From Actinomycetota bacterium (lineage in GTDB: Bacteria > Cyanobacteriota > Vampirovibrionia > Obscuribacterales > Obscuribacteraceae), in contig CAJCIF010000146.1 in the NCBI GenBank assembly GCA_903970355.1, forward strand, positions 1-7,393: 7,393 nucleotides of DNA, written 5' to 3'. Below the pieces are notes generated by a model. The model was given only the letters and a program-made list of their open reading frames with translations, did no database searches and had not been told where the DNA came from. Below, piece by piece: positions 1 to 6,865 of the stretch (position 1 is the stretch's first letter; each line of letters opens with the position of its first letter). A program made the position numbers and the translations under genes.

Positions 1-469
1 CGGCTTCGGAAAGTCCTAAGAATCTCACTTTGCCCGCCGCAACCAGTTCACCCATTGCACCGACTGTTTCTTCGATCGGTACATTTTTGTCGACGCGGTG
101 TTGATAGAAAAGATCGATTACTTCAATGCCGAGCCTTTTCAATGATGCGTCGGCTACTTCTTTTAAATGCTTCGGTTGGCTATTGGTTCCAGTTGATTGA
201 CCATCTTTGATATTGAAACCAAACTTGGTGGCAACAATGACATTCTCACGTCTGCCTTTTAGAGCTCTTCCAAGCAGTTCTTCGTTTTTGAACGGTCCGT
301 AAATTTCGGCAGTATCAAAAAAGTTCACTCCCAATTCAAGAGCCCGGTGAATGACTTTTATTGCTTCGTTTTCTTCGGCGGGAATACCATAAGACCAGCT
401 CATTCCCATGCAGCCCAATCCGATTCTGGCTACTTCTAAACCTTCGGTGCCAAGTTTTACAGTTTGCAT
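1..469 (-). CDS. aldo/keto reductase, C-terminus cut by window edge
   Basis: The first 156 residues of an NAD(P)H-dependent aldo/keto reductase, a TIM-barrel enzyme reducing aldehydes or ketones in the cytoplasm; the substrate cannot be read from sequence. The family's catalytic tetrad is visible: D52 and Y57 in DTAEIYG, K82 in ATKFG and H124 in FYQHRVD. The N-terminal [18 protein letters not shown] block and the VRFLGLSEA strand at the cut end also match. The family is usually 310 to 340 residues, so about half is missing off the left edge. The start is the ATG read leftwards from position 469, preceded by an AGGAG ribosome site (complement at 478-482) with 8 bases of spacing. It is transcribed away from the AhpD-like gene. 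No truncation or frameshift is seen inside the window. The closest type is probably the YhdN/general-stress-like group, which is inference. Confidence 0.93.
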   Translation of the reverse strand, partial: MQTVKLGTEGLEVARIGLGCMGMSWSYGIPAEENEAIKVIHRALELGVNFFDTAEIYGPFKNEELLGRALKGRRENVIVATKFGFNIKDGQSTGTNSQPKHLKEVADASLKRLGIEVIDLFYQHRVDKNVPIEETVGAMGELVAAGKVRFLGLSEA

Positions 470-548
470 AACAAAAACTCCTGCGCTGCAACCAACGTGA
501 ATATGCTCGAACCTAGATCTTCCATCATAGCCATGAATGTCGTCAATC

Positions 549-557
549 TGCTATATC
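549..557 (+). promoter_or_regulatory. possible extended -10 upstream of the AhpD-like gene
   Basis: TGCTATATC has the TGn extension followed by a four-out-of-six match to TATAAT. No good -35 lies 16 to 18 bases upstream. Transcription would start near 563, placing the inverted repeat at 573-599 in the leader of the AhpD-like gene. This rests on consensus resemblance only. Confidence 0.2.
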
Positions 558-572
558 AATCCTGCAAAATGT

Positions 573-599
573 ATGCCCTAACCTCCAAATGTTGGGCAT
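573..599. repeat. imperfect inverted repeat between the divergent redox genes
   Basis: The left arm ATGCCCTAAC (573-582) and right arm GTTGGGCAT (591-599) are complementary apart from one unpaired T at 579, and are separated by 8 bases. Nine base pairs in a divergent intergenic region could be a regulator's operator or a leader hairpin. It is not followed by a T-run, so an intrinsic terminator is unlikely. The right arm runs into GGGCATG, which also occurs upstream of secA at 2260-2266. Confidence 0.45.
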
Positions 600-621
600 G
601 CCTTTAAGACCCCGAATATGT

Positions 622-627
622 GAGGAA
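622..627 (+). promoter_or_regulatory. ribosome binding site deciding the AhpD-like start
   Basis: GAGGAA lies 7 to 8 bases before the ATG at 635, ideal Shine-Dalgarno spacing. A longer reading starting at GTG 620 would contain this site inside the gene and has no ribosome site of its own, so ATG 635 is preferred. Confidence 0.6.
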
Positions 628-634
628 CCAAGCC

Positions 635-1033
635 ATGGTAATGGTTAAAATGGTTGAGTACGATTCAGCTAGTCCGGAAGTCAAAGCTGTCTTCGACGAC
701 ATCATGACGACAAGAAAAACTGAATGGATCAATAACTTCTGGAAAGTACTTGCCAGCCAGCCGAGTACCCTCAAGAGAATTTGGACCAATATAAAAGAAG
801 TAATGGCGCCTGGAAAATTAGATCCGCTCACGAAAGAGATGCTCTACGTCGCTGTTAGCGTTACCAACAATTGCGAATATTGCATTCACTCACATACAGC
901 TGCCGCCAAAGCCAAAGGCATGTCGGATGAAATGTTTGCCGAGCTGCTTGCTGTTGTCGGTCTTGCCAACGAAACCAATCGCCTTGCTAACGGCTATCAG
1001 ATTCCAGTTGATCCACAGTTCAAGCCTTATTAG
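635..1033 (+). CDS. AhpD-like / carboxymuconolactone decarboxylase-family protein
   Basis: A 132-residue all-helical protein of the CMD/AhpD fold. Members include thiol-dependent alkylhydroperoxidases working through a CxxC pair, and ring-processing decarboxylases. The AhpD core signature is present: CEYCIHSH gives C80, C83 and H87, and E68 lies 12 residues before C80, as in the AhpD proton relay (Glu118, Cys130, Cys133 and His137 in M. tuberculosis). The intact cysteine pair favours a peroxidase or disulfide-redox role over decarboxylation; the actual substrate is unknown. The start is ATG 635, backed by GAGGAA; ATG codons at 641 and 650 and GTG 620 are alternatives. It diverges from the aldo/keto reductase, so the two might be co-regulated, and it ends 15 bp before the convergent rlmN stop. 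No signal peptide or membrane segment is seen, so it is probably cytoplasmic. Confidence 0.9.
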   Translation: MVMVKMVEYDSASPEVKAVFDDIMTTRKTEWINNFWKVLASQPSTLKRIWTNIKEVMAPGKLDPLTKEMLYVAVSVTNNCEYCIHSHTAAAKAKGMSDEMFAELLAVVGLANETNRLANGYQIPVDPQFKPY

Positions 1034-1048
1034 AGACCGAAGCCTTAC

Positions 1049-2146
1049 CTAATCGTCAGCGGCTGAAAACTTATTGTGCAGTTGTCCGCAGGCTGCGTCG
1101 ATGTCGGTTCCCCGTTCGAGCCGGATCGTTACTGTGCGACCGCTCCTTTCTACGATGCGTTTGAAGGCATCTTGAGCTTCTCTAGGAGGTCGATGATAGA
1201 TTTCGTGGCCTTCATTGTCGAAAGTTGGATTGAATGGAATCAAGTTGACATTGCAATGAATATCGCGCACCAGATCGGAAAGTGCTTTGGCCTGGGCGGG
1301 GCTGTCAGTTACGCCACTAAGCAAAACATATTCAATTGTGACGCGCCGCCCTGTTGCATCGGCATAGTCTCTTAGAGCTGGAATTAGCTCGCTAAGCGGA
1401 TACTTCTTTGTGATAGGAACAATTTCTTCTCTCGTTTTTGGATCGGGAGAATGAAGAGATAAAGCAAGGGTAAGAGGCAAGTTTTCTTCTTCCAGGCGTT
1501 TGATACCAGGGATGATACCGGAAGTGGAGAGTGTAATGTGACGTGCTCCGATTTTGACGGAATTAATTACGGTGTGGACAGATTCAATAACGGCTTCTGT
1601 GTTGAGAAGCGGCTCGCCTTGCCCCATATAAACGATGTTGCCGACCCGTTTGCCGCTTTCCCTTTGAATGCACATTATTTGATCGACAATTTCCTGGCTC
1701 GTGAGGTTTCGTTTGAAACCCAAATATCCCGTTGCGCAAAAAGTGCAACCCACCGCACAACCAACCTGGCTGGAAACGCAGGCGCTCAAAGTTTTGCGGT
1801 CTGAAAATGACATAAGAACAGATTCAACTCGTTGCCCATCCGGAAGTTCAAATAAGTATTTTCGTGTGCCATCCCGGCTTACTTGCAAATGAGAGAGCTT
1901 GAGCAGCCCAACTTGCGCCTTCTCTTCCAAAAGCGAGCGCACAGACACAGAAAGATCGGTCATTTCTTCAAAAGAGCTCGCGTACTTGTCGTAGATCCAC
2001 TTGTGAATCTGCCGGGCTCGAAAGGTCGGTAATCCTAAAGAGTTTACGAAGGTGATCATTTCCGCTAAGGTCAGTCCGGAAAGCGCAACTTTGGCGGAAG
2101 TGCAGTCTGCCGCGTCCCCTTTCAGCTCAATTGAAGAATTTGCCAT
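1049..2146 (-). CDS. rlmN: 23S rRNA (adenine-2503-C2)-methyltransferase RlmN
   Basis: A radical SAM methyltransferase that adds methyl to C2 of A2503 in the ribosomal peptidyl-transferase centre and, in E. coli, of A37 in some tRNAs. With ATG 2146 it has 365 residues, normal for the family. Visible in order: an N-terminal RlmN domain (GLPTFRARQIHKWIY at about 38-52), the CVSSQVGC run, the 4Fe-4S motif CxxxCxxC (C130, C134, C137), the SAM-binding MGQGEPLLN at about 174-182, and a late conserved cysteine in AACGQL (C353) that would carry the methyl-transfer intermediate. The frame stays open up to a TTG at 2182, but ATG 2146 is better. It starts just before the conserved domain, GGA lies 7 bases upstream, and a TATAAT at 2188-2193 would begin the transcript near 2181, leaving the TTG no leader. 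It is convergent with the AhpD-like gene and divergent from secA. Confidence 0.97.
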   Translation of the reverse strand: MANSSIELKGDAADCTSAKVALSGLTLAEMITFVNSLGLPTFRARQIHKWIYDKYASSFEEMTDLSVSVRSLLEEKAQVGLLKLSHLQVSRDGTRKYLFELPDGQRVESVLMSFSDRKTLSACVSSQVGCAVGCTFCATGYLGFKRNLTSQEIVDQIMCIQRESGKRVGNIVYMGQGEPLLNTEAVIESVHTVINSVKIGARHITLSTSGIIPGIKRLEEENLPLTLALSLHSPDPKTREEIVPITKKYPLSELIPALRDYADATGRRVTIEYVLLSGVTDSPAQAKALSDLVRDIHCNVNLIPFNPTFDNEGHEIYHRPPREAQDAFKRIVERSGRTVTIRLERGTDIDAACGQLHNKFSAADD

Positions 2147-2187
2147 TGTCCTATCCAGCGGTCTTCTCACTGATTGTAACAACCTTG

Positions 2188-2193
2188 ATTATA
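2188..2193 (-). promoter_or_regulatory. -10 element for rlmN
   Basis: Read on the minus strand this is a perfect TATAAT. Transcription would start about 35 bases before the ATG at 2146. The -35 region (about 2211-2217) is a poor match to TTGACA, so the call rests on the -10 and its placement. Confidence 0.5.
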
Positions 2194-2230
2194 AGAGGGG
2201 CACAATGAAAAGCCGGACATGGCGCTAGCG

Positions 2231-2264
2231 TGCCCATACTGGCTCCAGTTGTCAATATCGGGCA
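2231..2264. repeat. nested inverted repeats in the rlmN-secA intergenic region
   Basis: An inner palindrome ACTGG-CT-CCAGT (2238-2249) sits inside outer arms TGCCC (2231-2235) and GGGCA (2260-2264). The outer arms extend inwards as TGCCCATA against TATCGGGCA with one bulge. The block abuts the secA -10-like element at 2268-2273, so it lies where an operator would act. It could equally be chance; no protein known to bind it is recognised. Confidence 0.35.
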
Positions 2265-2273
2265 TGTTAGAAT
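2265..2273 (+). promoter_or_regulatory. extended -10 promoter element for secA
   Basis: TGTTAGAAT is an extended -10 (TGn followed by TAGAAT, five of six matches to TATAAT). TTGTCA at 2249-2254 resembles a -35 but is only 13 bases away, too close for normal sigma-70 use, so the extended -10 would have to carry recognition. Transcription would start near 2280, with a leader of about 55 bases to the secA start. Confidence 0.45.
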
Positions 2274-2334
2274 GGGTCCTCGGTAAGCCAATAGATGTTA
2301 GGCTACAAGAGTTCTAGGCAATAGGAGTTTCTGG

Positions 2335-5300
2335 ATGTTCGAGTGGGACGAACGCGCCCGTGGCTGGTTAAAAGGGTTGTTCGGGGATACAAACGAAAAA
2401 CGCCTCAAATTTCTGCGTGAATTTGCTGAGGCAGCTAACAACTTAGAGTCACGCATTTCGCCACTTACAGATGACGAACTGAGAGCGAAGACTGCTGAAT
2501 TTAAACAACGCATCGAAAACGGATTGAAGGGTGTTGAAGACGTAAAGCTTATTGCTGATGACGTGCCCAAGATGCCCGGGCAATTTCGAACTAAAAAAGA
2601 CAGAGTATTGGCTGGGGTTATGGAACTGCTTCTGCCGGAAGCATTTGCAGTCTGCCGTGAAGCTGGAAAGCGCGTCCTTGGCATGCGTCACTTCGATGTG
2701 CAGTTCATTGGCGGAGCCGCCCTGCATTTCAATAAGATTTCTGAAATGCGCACAGGAGAAGGAAAGACTCTTGTAGCAACTTTGCCGGCCTATCTCAATG
2801 GCTTAACAGGCAAAGGCGTCCATGTCGTAACAGTGAACGATTACCTGGCCCGCCGTGACTCTGAATGGATGGGTCAGCTCTACAAGTTTCTTGGCCTTTC
2901 CGTTGGTCTCGTTTATTCGCATCAGCCCGATCAAGAAAAATGGGAAGCCTATCGCGCTGATATTACATACGGTACCAACCATGAATTCGGATTTGATTAT
3001 CTGCGCGACAACATGCGGAAGTCACTCGATCAATTAGCCCAGCGTGACTACTACTATGCCATCGTAGACGAAGTGGACAATATATTGATCGACGAGGCAA
3101 GAACACCTCTCATCATTTCCGGCTTTCCAACGGAATCGTTCCAGGAACTTTATGTGCGCATGTCGCAGTTAGCTCCTAGCCTTGAGCGCGGCAAAGACAA
3201 AGACGATGAAGAGTGCGACTACTTTGTAGATGAAAAGACGCGCAATGTTCTCTTGACCGAGCAAGGCGTTAGAAATGCTGAACATATGATCAATGTTCCA
3301 GATCTCTACGACATGAAATACAACTATGCCCATCACCTCGTGCAAGCTCTGCGCGCTAAAGAACTGTACAAGCTTGATACGGACTACGTCATTGATGTCA
3401 ACGAACAGGGCAATCCGGAAATCGTAATTGTTGATGAGTTCACCGGTCGCAAAATGCACGGAAGACGCTGGAGTGACGGCTTGCACCAGGCCATTGAAGC
3501 CAAAGAATCCGTGAACATTCAGGAAGAAACCCTCACATATGCTTCGATCACCTATCAAAATCTCTTCCGGCTCTATCCGAAATTGGCTGGTATGACCGGT
3601 ACAGCTATGACGGAAGCGGCCGAATTCAGCAAAATCTACAATCTCGATGTAGTGGCAATTCCAACGAACAAACCCTCAGTTAGGAAAGATCAAGCTGACA
3701 TCATCTATAAAACGGAAGCGCAAAAGTACTTTTCTGTGATCGAAGACATTGTTGATCTGCACGAAGAAGGTCAGCCGGTATTGGTTGGTACTACCAGTAT
3801 TGAAAAGTCGGAATTGATTGCAGAATTGCTCAGCAAGCCAGAGAAGATGAACATGTACTTGCTGAACAAGATCAAAAAATGCGTCAATCTCAAAAATAAG
3901 CAGAACATTAGTGGTCCTTCCATTGATGCGCTCATGAAACAATTTGATCGACCCGGTCTTATAGATCCAGTCAAATTCGAAGAAGTTTGCAAACAAGTCG
4001 AAACCGAATTTCCCAAGAAATACGACGAATTTGTCGAACGCTGTTTTTCAATACTGCGCACGGCAAAAGTATTGGCAGCTATCCGTAAAGGAGTTCCACA
4101 CAACGTTCTCAATGCAAAGCATCACGAGAGGGAAGCGCTTATAGTTGCGCAGGCAGGAAGAAAGGGTGCTGTCACGATTGCTACCAACATGGCTGGTCGT
4201 GGTACGGATATTTTGCTTGGTGGCAATCCTGAATATCTCGCCAAAGAAAAATTGAAAGGCGCCGAGGAAGATCCTGAGTACGAGCAAAAGCTCAAAGAGC
4301 TTACCGAAAAGATGAAAGGGCAAATGGCTATCGAGCACGACGAAGTCACAAACGTAGGCGGCTTGCACATTATCGGTACGGAAAGACACGAAGCAAGACG
4401 AATTGACAATCAGCTAAGAGGACGGTCCGGGCGACAAGGTGACCCTGGCTCAACACGTTTTTTCCTCTCTCTAGAAGACAATTTGATGCGAATCTTTGGC
4501 GGAGAAAAAATCGCCAAATTAATGGACTTCATGAATGCGGATGAAGAGATGCCGATTGAATCCGGCATGGTGACAAAATCTATTGAAAATGCCCAGCGCA
4601 AAGTAGAAGCTCATCACTTCGATATGAGAAAACACGTTCTGCAATATGACGATGTTCTCAGCACACAAAGAGAAGTGATCTACAGAGAACGCAGACGCAT
4701 TCTCGAACGTGCCGATCTGCGATCAAACATGCTGGATATGTTTGAAGAGCATCTCGATATCATTCTTGAAACACACATCGATTCCTCTCAGCCTCCGGAA
4801 TCATGGGAAGAAGAAGGCAGCTTGCAAGAAGTTCTAAAGATTCTTACTTCTGATATTCCGCTTCTCAGTGATCTTAATGCCACGGAATTAGCAGGTCTTT
4901 CTTATCACGACTTGCGTGTGAAATTGCTTGATTCCATAAAACTTGCCTATGAAGTACGCGAGAACAATCTCGGCGTTGAATTAATGCGTGATATGGAACG
5001 ACAAATTCTGCTCAACACCATAGACAGCAAATGGGTTGACTACCTTCACAACATCGATTTATTGAGAGAAGGCATTCACCTGCGTGGTTACGGACAGCGC
5101 GATCCTCTTCAGGAATACAAACGAGAAGCATTTGATATGTTCAACCTCTTGCTCCGTTCTATACAAGAGGAATCCATTCAGCTCGTCTTCCGCGCCCAAC
5201 CGGTTATGCTCAATTACGATCAGTTTGAAAACATGGAAGAATCGGGTGGTGAGTCAGACAGCCCAGACGATACAAGATCTGAACTCGACCGCGCTCTCGA

Positions 5301-5556
5301 TGAGATCATGAATTCGGTGCTGCCGGAAACCGGTCCCGGACCCGGCAATACAACCAACACTAACAGCAATAATGCCACCATCTCATTCAAGCAGCCCGCT
5401 AGTACTTCCAGCCAAGACGGAACGGCCAATGAAGACAAACCGGCAGAAGCTCCAGTGAGCGAGAATGGCAACAGCGGAAAGAACGGCGACTCCACCAAGT
5501 CGGATGAAGCGAAAAGCAAAACGAGGCTTCCTGCCGATCAGGATCCGAGCAGCTAA
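2335..5556 (+). CDS. secA: preprotein translocase ATPase SecA, with domain insertion
   Basis: The motor ATPase that pushes unfolded preproteins through SecYEG at the inner membrane. Visible in order: an N-terminal helix region; MRHFDVQ (117-123, Q motif); Walker A MRTGEGKT (138-145, K144); DEVDNILIDEARTPL (245-259, Walker B and following block); the preprotein cross-linking domain (about 261-360); VDEFTGRKMHGRRWSDGLHQ (366-385); AGMTGTA (418-424); the NBD2 motif NMAGRGTDI (618-626); and the arginine-finger motif QLRGRSGRQGDPG (693-705). After these come the helical scaffold and two-helix finger (about 883-950), including GIHLRGYGQRDPLQEYKRE. All ATPase motifs are intact. At 1073 residues it is longer than E. 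coli SecA (901) or B. subtilis SecA (about 840). The excess is an insert of about 83 residues in NBD2 (501-583) and a tail of nearly 120 residues (from about 956) rich in N, S, T, G, E and K. The tail has no cysteine, so the common C-terminal zinc motif is absent. ATG 2335 has AGGAG at 2323-2327, 7 bases upstream. tsaB follows 8 bp downstream. Confidence 0.98.
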   Translation: MFEWDERARGWLKGLFGDTNEKRLKFLREFAEAANNLESRISPLTDDELRAKTAEFKQRIENGLKGVEDVKLIADDVPKMPGQFRTKKDRVLAGVMELLLPEAFAVCREAGKRVLGMRHFDVQFIGGAALHFNKISEMRTGEGKTLVATLPAYLNGLTGKGVHVVTVNDYLARRDSEWMGQLYKFLGLSVGLVYSHQPDQEKWEAYRADITYGTNHEFGFDYLRDNMRKSLDQLAQRDYYYAIVDEVDNILIDEARTPLIISGFPTESFQELYVRMSQLAPSLERGKDKDDEECDYFVDEKTRNVLLTEQGVRNAEHMINVPDLYDMKYNYAHHLVQALRAKELYKLDTDYVIDVNEQGNPEIVIVDEFTGRKMHGRRWSDGLHQAIEAKESVNIQEETLTYASITYQNLFRLYPKLAGMTGTAMTEAAEFSKIYNLDVVAIPTNKPSVRKDQADIIYKTEAQKYFSVIEDIVDLHEEGQPVLVGTTSIEKSELIAELLSKPEKMNMYLLNKIKKCVNLKNKQNISGPSIDALMKQFDRPGLIDPVKFEEVCKQVETEFPKKYDEFVERCFSILRTAKVLAAIRKGVPHNVLNAKHHEREALIVAQAGRKGAVTIATNMAGRGTDILLGGNPEYLAKEKLKGAEEDPEYEQKLKELTEKMKGQMAIEHDEVTNVGGLHIIGTERHEARRIDNQLRGRSGRQGDPGSTRFFLSLEDNLMRIFGGEKIAKLMDFMNADEEMPIESGMVTKSIENAQRKVEAHHFDMRKHVLQYDDVLSTQREVIYRERRRILERADLRSNMLDMFEEHLDIILETHIDSSQPPESWEEEGSLQEVLKILTSDIPLLSDLNATELAGLSYHDLRVKLLDSIKLAYEVRENNLGVELMRDMERQILLNTIDSKWVDYLHNIDLLREGIHLRGYGQRDPLQEYKREAFDMFNLLLRSIQEESIQLVFRAQPVMLNYDQFENMEESGGESDSPDDTRSELDRALDEIMNSVLPETGPGPGNTTNTNSNNATISFKQPASTSSQDGTANEDKPAEAPVSENGNSGKNGDSTKSDEAKSKTRLPADQDPSS
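3835..4083 (+). other. insertion of about 83 residues within SecA NBD2
   Basis: In E. coli SecA the strand SIEKSELVSNELT runs straight into KAGIKHNVLNAK. Here SIEKSELIAELLS (488-500) and RKGVPHNVLNAK (584-595) are separated by residues 501-583. The extra segment is lysine- and glutamate-rich with scattered hydrophobics, probably mostly helical, and holds three cysteines (C516, C552, C570). The reading frame and codon use continue smoothly. It has no intein splice residues and is far too small for one, so it is most simply a lineage-specific domain insert. Alignment to E. coli was done from memory, so edges may shift by a few residues. Confidence 0.8.
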
Positions 5557-5564
5557 ATCTTGCT

Positions 5565-6278
5565 ATGCGCATCATTTCCTTTGATACGAGCGCAAACGAT
5601 CTGCACGTAGCATTAGGAAAAGACGACTCTATTGAAAGCGACGTGGTTGTGTCGGCAAAGCCGGGCAGCCGTCAATACGCAGCCTCAGAACTCATTCCCA
5701 CCATCGATCGGTTGCTTGGCGATTGCCATTGGCCCAAGGACAGTATCGACACCATTGCAGTCGGCACTGGTCCAGGTAGCTTTACCGGCATTCGAGTTGC
5801 TGTAGTAACAGCTCGAACACTGGCTCAAGCTCTTGAGACAGCGCTTGTGGGAGTTTCCCTTTTCGACTGCTACGCAACGCAAACTGAACTTCCCTCTATC
5901 TACTTATTAGATGCTGGACGGGGGCATATCTACGTCGGTACCAAACTCAGCTTGGATTCGGTTGAGTATTTCTCAACCACCGTAAGCGAGCTTAAGGGGC
6001 AGCTCCCTCAAACAGCCAGTTTATATGCCGACAAAACCTTGTTGGACGAATTAAAAATCTATGGCATGGAGGCAAGACTGTTGCCACCCCTCAATAATAT
6101 TGCTTCCATACAATCAGAAATCGCCTTTCATCGGGTATCTTTAAAGGAGTCGCAGCTCAGACAAAATTCCACGGTATCCAACTTAAGAAAAACGCTGCGC
6201 AATGAGTTTCACTACGAACTTGTCCGGCCCTTGTACTTAAGGCAAGCATCGATAACCCTAAAAGGCACCGTGAAGTGA
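5565..6278 (+). CDS. tsaB: tRNA threonylcarbamoyladenosine biosynthesis protein TsaB
   Basis: TsaB is the ASKHA-fold partner that dimerises with TsaD and, with TsaE and the TsaC/TsaC2 enzyme, makes t6A at position 37 of ANN-decoding tRNAs in the cytoplasm. The 237-residue protein opens with the family's first strand MRIISFDTS, has the hallmark GTGPGSFTGIRV (67-78) followed by TARTLAQAL, then LLDAGRGHIYVG (114-125), and ends in the typical PLYLRQASIT (222-231). Length is typical. The ATG lies 8 bp after the secA stop with no clear Shine-Dalgarno, so translation is probably coupled to secA. Its own stop overlaps the rimI start. The middle part (about 130-215) is less conserved, as is usual for TsaB. 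TsaD is not in the window and must be encoded elsewhere. Confidence 0.93.
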   Translation: MRIISFDTSANDLHVALGKDDSIESDVVVSAKPGSRQYAASELIPTIDRLLGDCHWPKDSIDTIAVGTGPGSFTGIRVAVVTARTLAQALETALVGVSLFDCYATQTELPSIYLLDAGRGHIYVGTKLSLDSVEYFSTTVSELKGQLPQTASLYADKTLLDELKIYGMEARLLPPLNNIASIQSEIAFHRVSLKESQLRQNSTVSNLRKTLRNEFHYELVRPLYLRQASITLKGTVK

Positions 6279-6865
6279 ACGCCCAAAGAATTTCGGAAGA
6301 CCGTCTCAAACTAGGCATCAGAAAGCTGTCGATGGAAGACTTGCCCGATGTCATGCTGATAGAGCCCGAAGCCTTCGGCAGCCATCATTGGTCCGAACAA
6401 TCCTTCGAAAACGAGTTGAGTAATGCAATGGGCTGCTATTTCGCGGCTGTTAACTGCAATACCAATACGCTCGTTGGTTACTCAGGCTTCTGGCTAATTG
6501 GTGAAGAAGCACACATAACCACTTTAGCTGTTCATCCAACCTATCGCCGTCAGCATGTGGGTGAGCGACTTTTGATTAACAACATAATCGAAGCCAGACG
6601 TGTCGGAGCAAGATGGATGACTCTTGAAGTGAGAGTTTCGAACGAACGGGCTCAAACCCTCTATTACAAATATGGCTTCAAAAATCTCGGCATTCGGAAG
6701 AGTTACTACCAGGACAATTCCGAGGATGCCCTCGTTTTGTGGACGGAAAACATAGAAACGACCCAGTTCAAGAAGCTTTTGCAGCAGCGCATGTCTGTCC
6801 TGGAGCCTTTCGTACCGAGTTCGCTAAGCGAGTTCACTAACGAACATCGTCACCGCAAACCTTAG
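6275..6865 (+). CDS. rimI: GNAT acetyltransferase, RimI (ribosomal protein bS18 N-acetyltransferase)
   Basis: RimI transfers acetyl from acetyl-CoA to the N-terminal alanine of ribosomal protein bS18 in E. coli; homologues elsewhere act on wider protein N-termini. The protein shows the GNAT order: strand LGIRKL with MEDLPDVMLIEPEAF (about 13-34), HWSEQSFENEL (38-48), TTLAVHPTYRR (82-92) leading into the acetyl-CoA loop RRQHVGERLL (91-100), LEVRVSNERAQTLYYKYGF (117-135), and RKSYYQDNSEDALVLW. E118 and Y130 fall at the spacing of E. coli RimI's catalytic Glu103 and Tyr115. At 196 residues it exceeds E. coli RimI (148), with a short N-terminal and about 35 residues of C-terminal extension. The start is GTG 6275, overlapping the tsaB stop as GTGA, with AAAGG 9 bases upstream; the next in-frame ATG (6332) would remove the first strand. 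Adjacency to tsaB is a common arrangement and supports RimI over another GNAT. Confidence 0.88.
   Translation: MNAQRISEDRLKLGIRKLSMEDLPDVMLIEPEAFGSHHWSEQSFENELSNAMGCYFAAVNCNTNTLVGYSGFWLIGEEAHITTLAVHPTYRRQHVGERLLINNIIEARRVGARWMTLEVRVSNERAQTLYYKYGFKNLGIRKSYYQDNSEDALVLWTENIETTQFKKLLQQRMSVLEPFVPSSLSEFTNEHRHRKP

Noticed and set aside
620..634. GTG 620 as the start of the AhpD-like gene
   Set aside because: The GAGGAA ribosome site lies inside this extension and is correctly spaced for ATG 635.
1034..1064. Bidirectional terminator between the convergent AhpD-like and rlmN genes
   Set aside because: Only a four-pair AGCC/GGCT stem with a long loop and no T-run on either side is present.
1076..1892. 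Several plus-strand open frames of 60 to 100 codons opposite rlmN
   Set aside because: They lie wholly within a clear rlmN gene on the other strand, resemble no family and have no ribosome sites; they are shadows.
2147..2182. TTG 2182 as the start of rlmN
   Set aside because: It adds 12 non-conserved residues and would sit at the 5' end of the transcript predicted from the TATAAT at 2188-2193; ATG 2146 is better placed.
3835..4083. Possible intein or mobile insertion in SecA
   Set aside because: At 83 residues it is too short for an intein, lacks splice-junction residues and has no terminal repeats or target duplication.
2298..5519. Many open frames, up to 129 codons, on the minus strand and in other frames of secA
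   Set aside because: secA is unambiguous over its full length; the others are composition-driven shadows with no recognisable domain.
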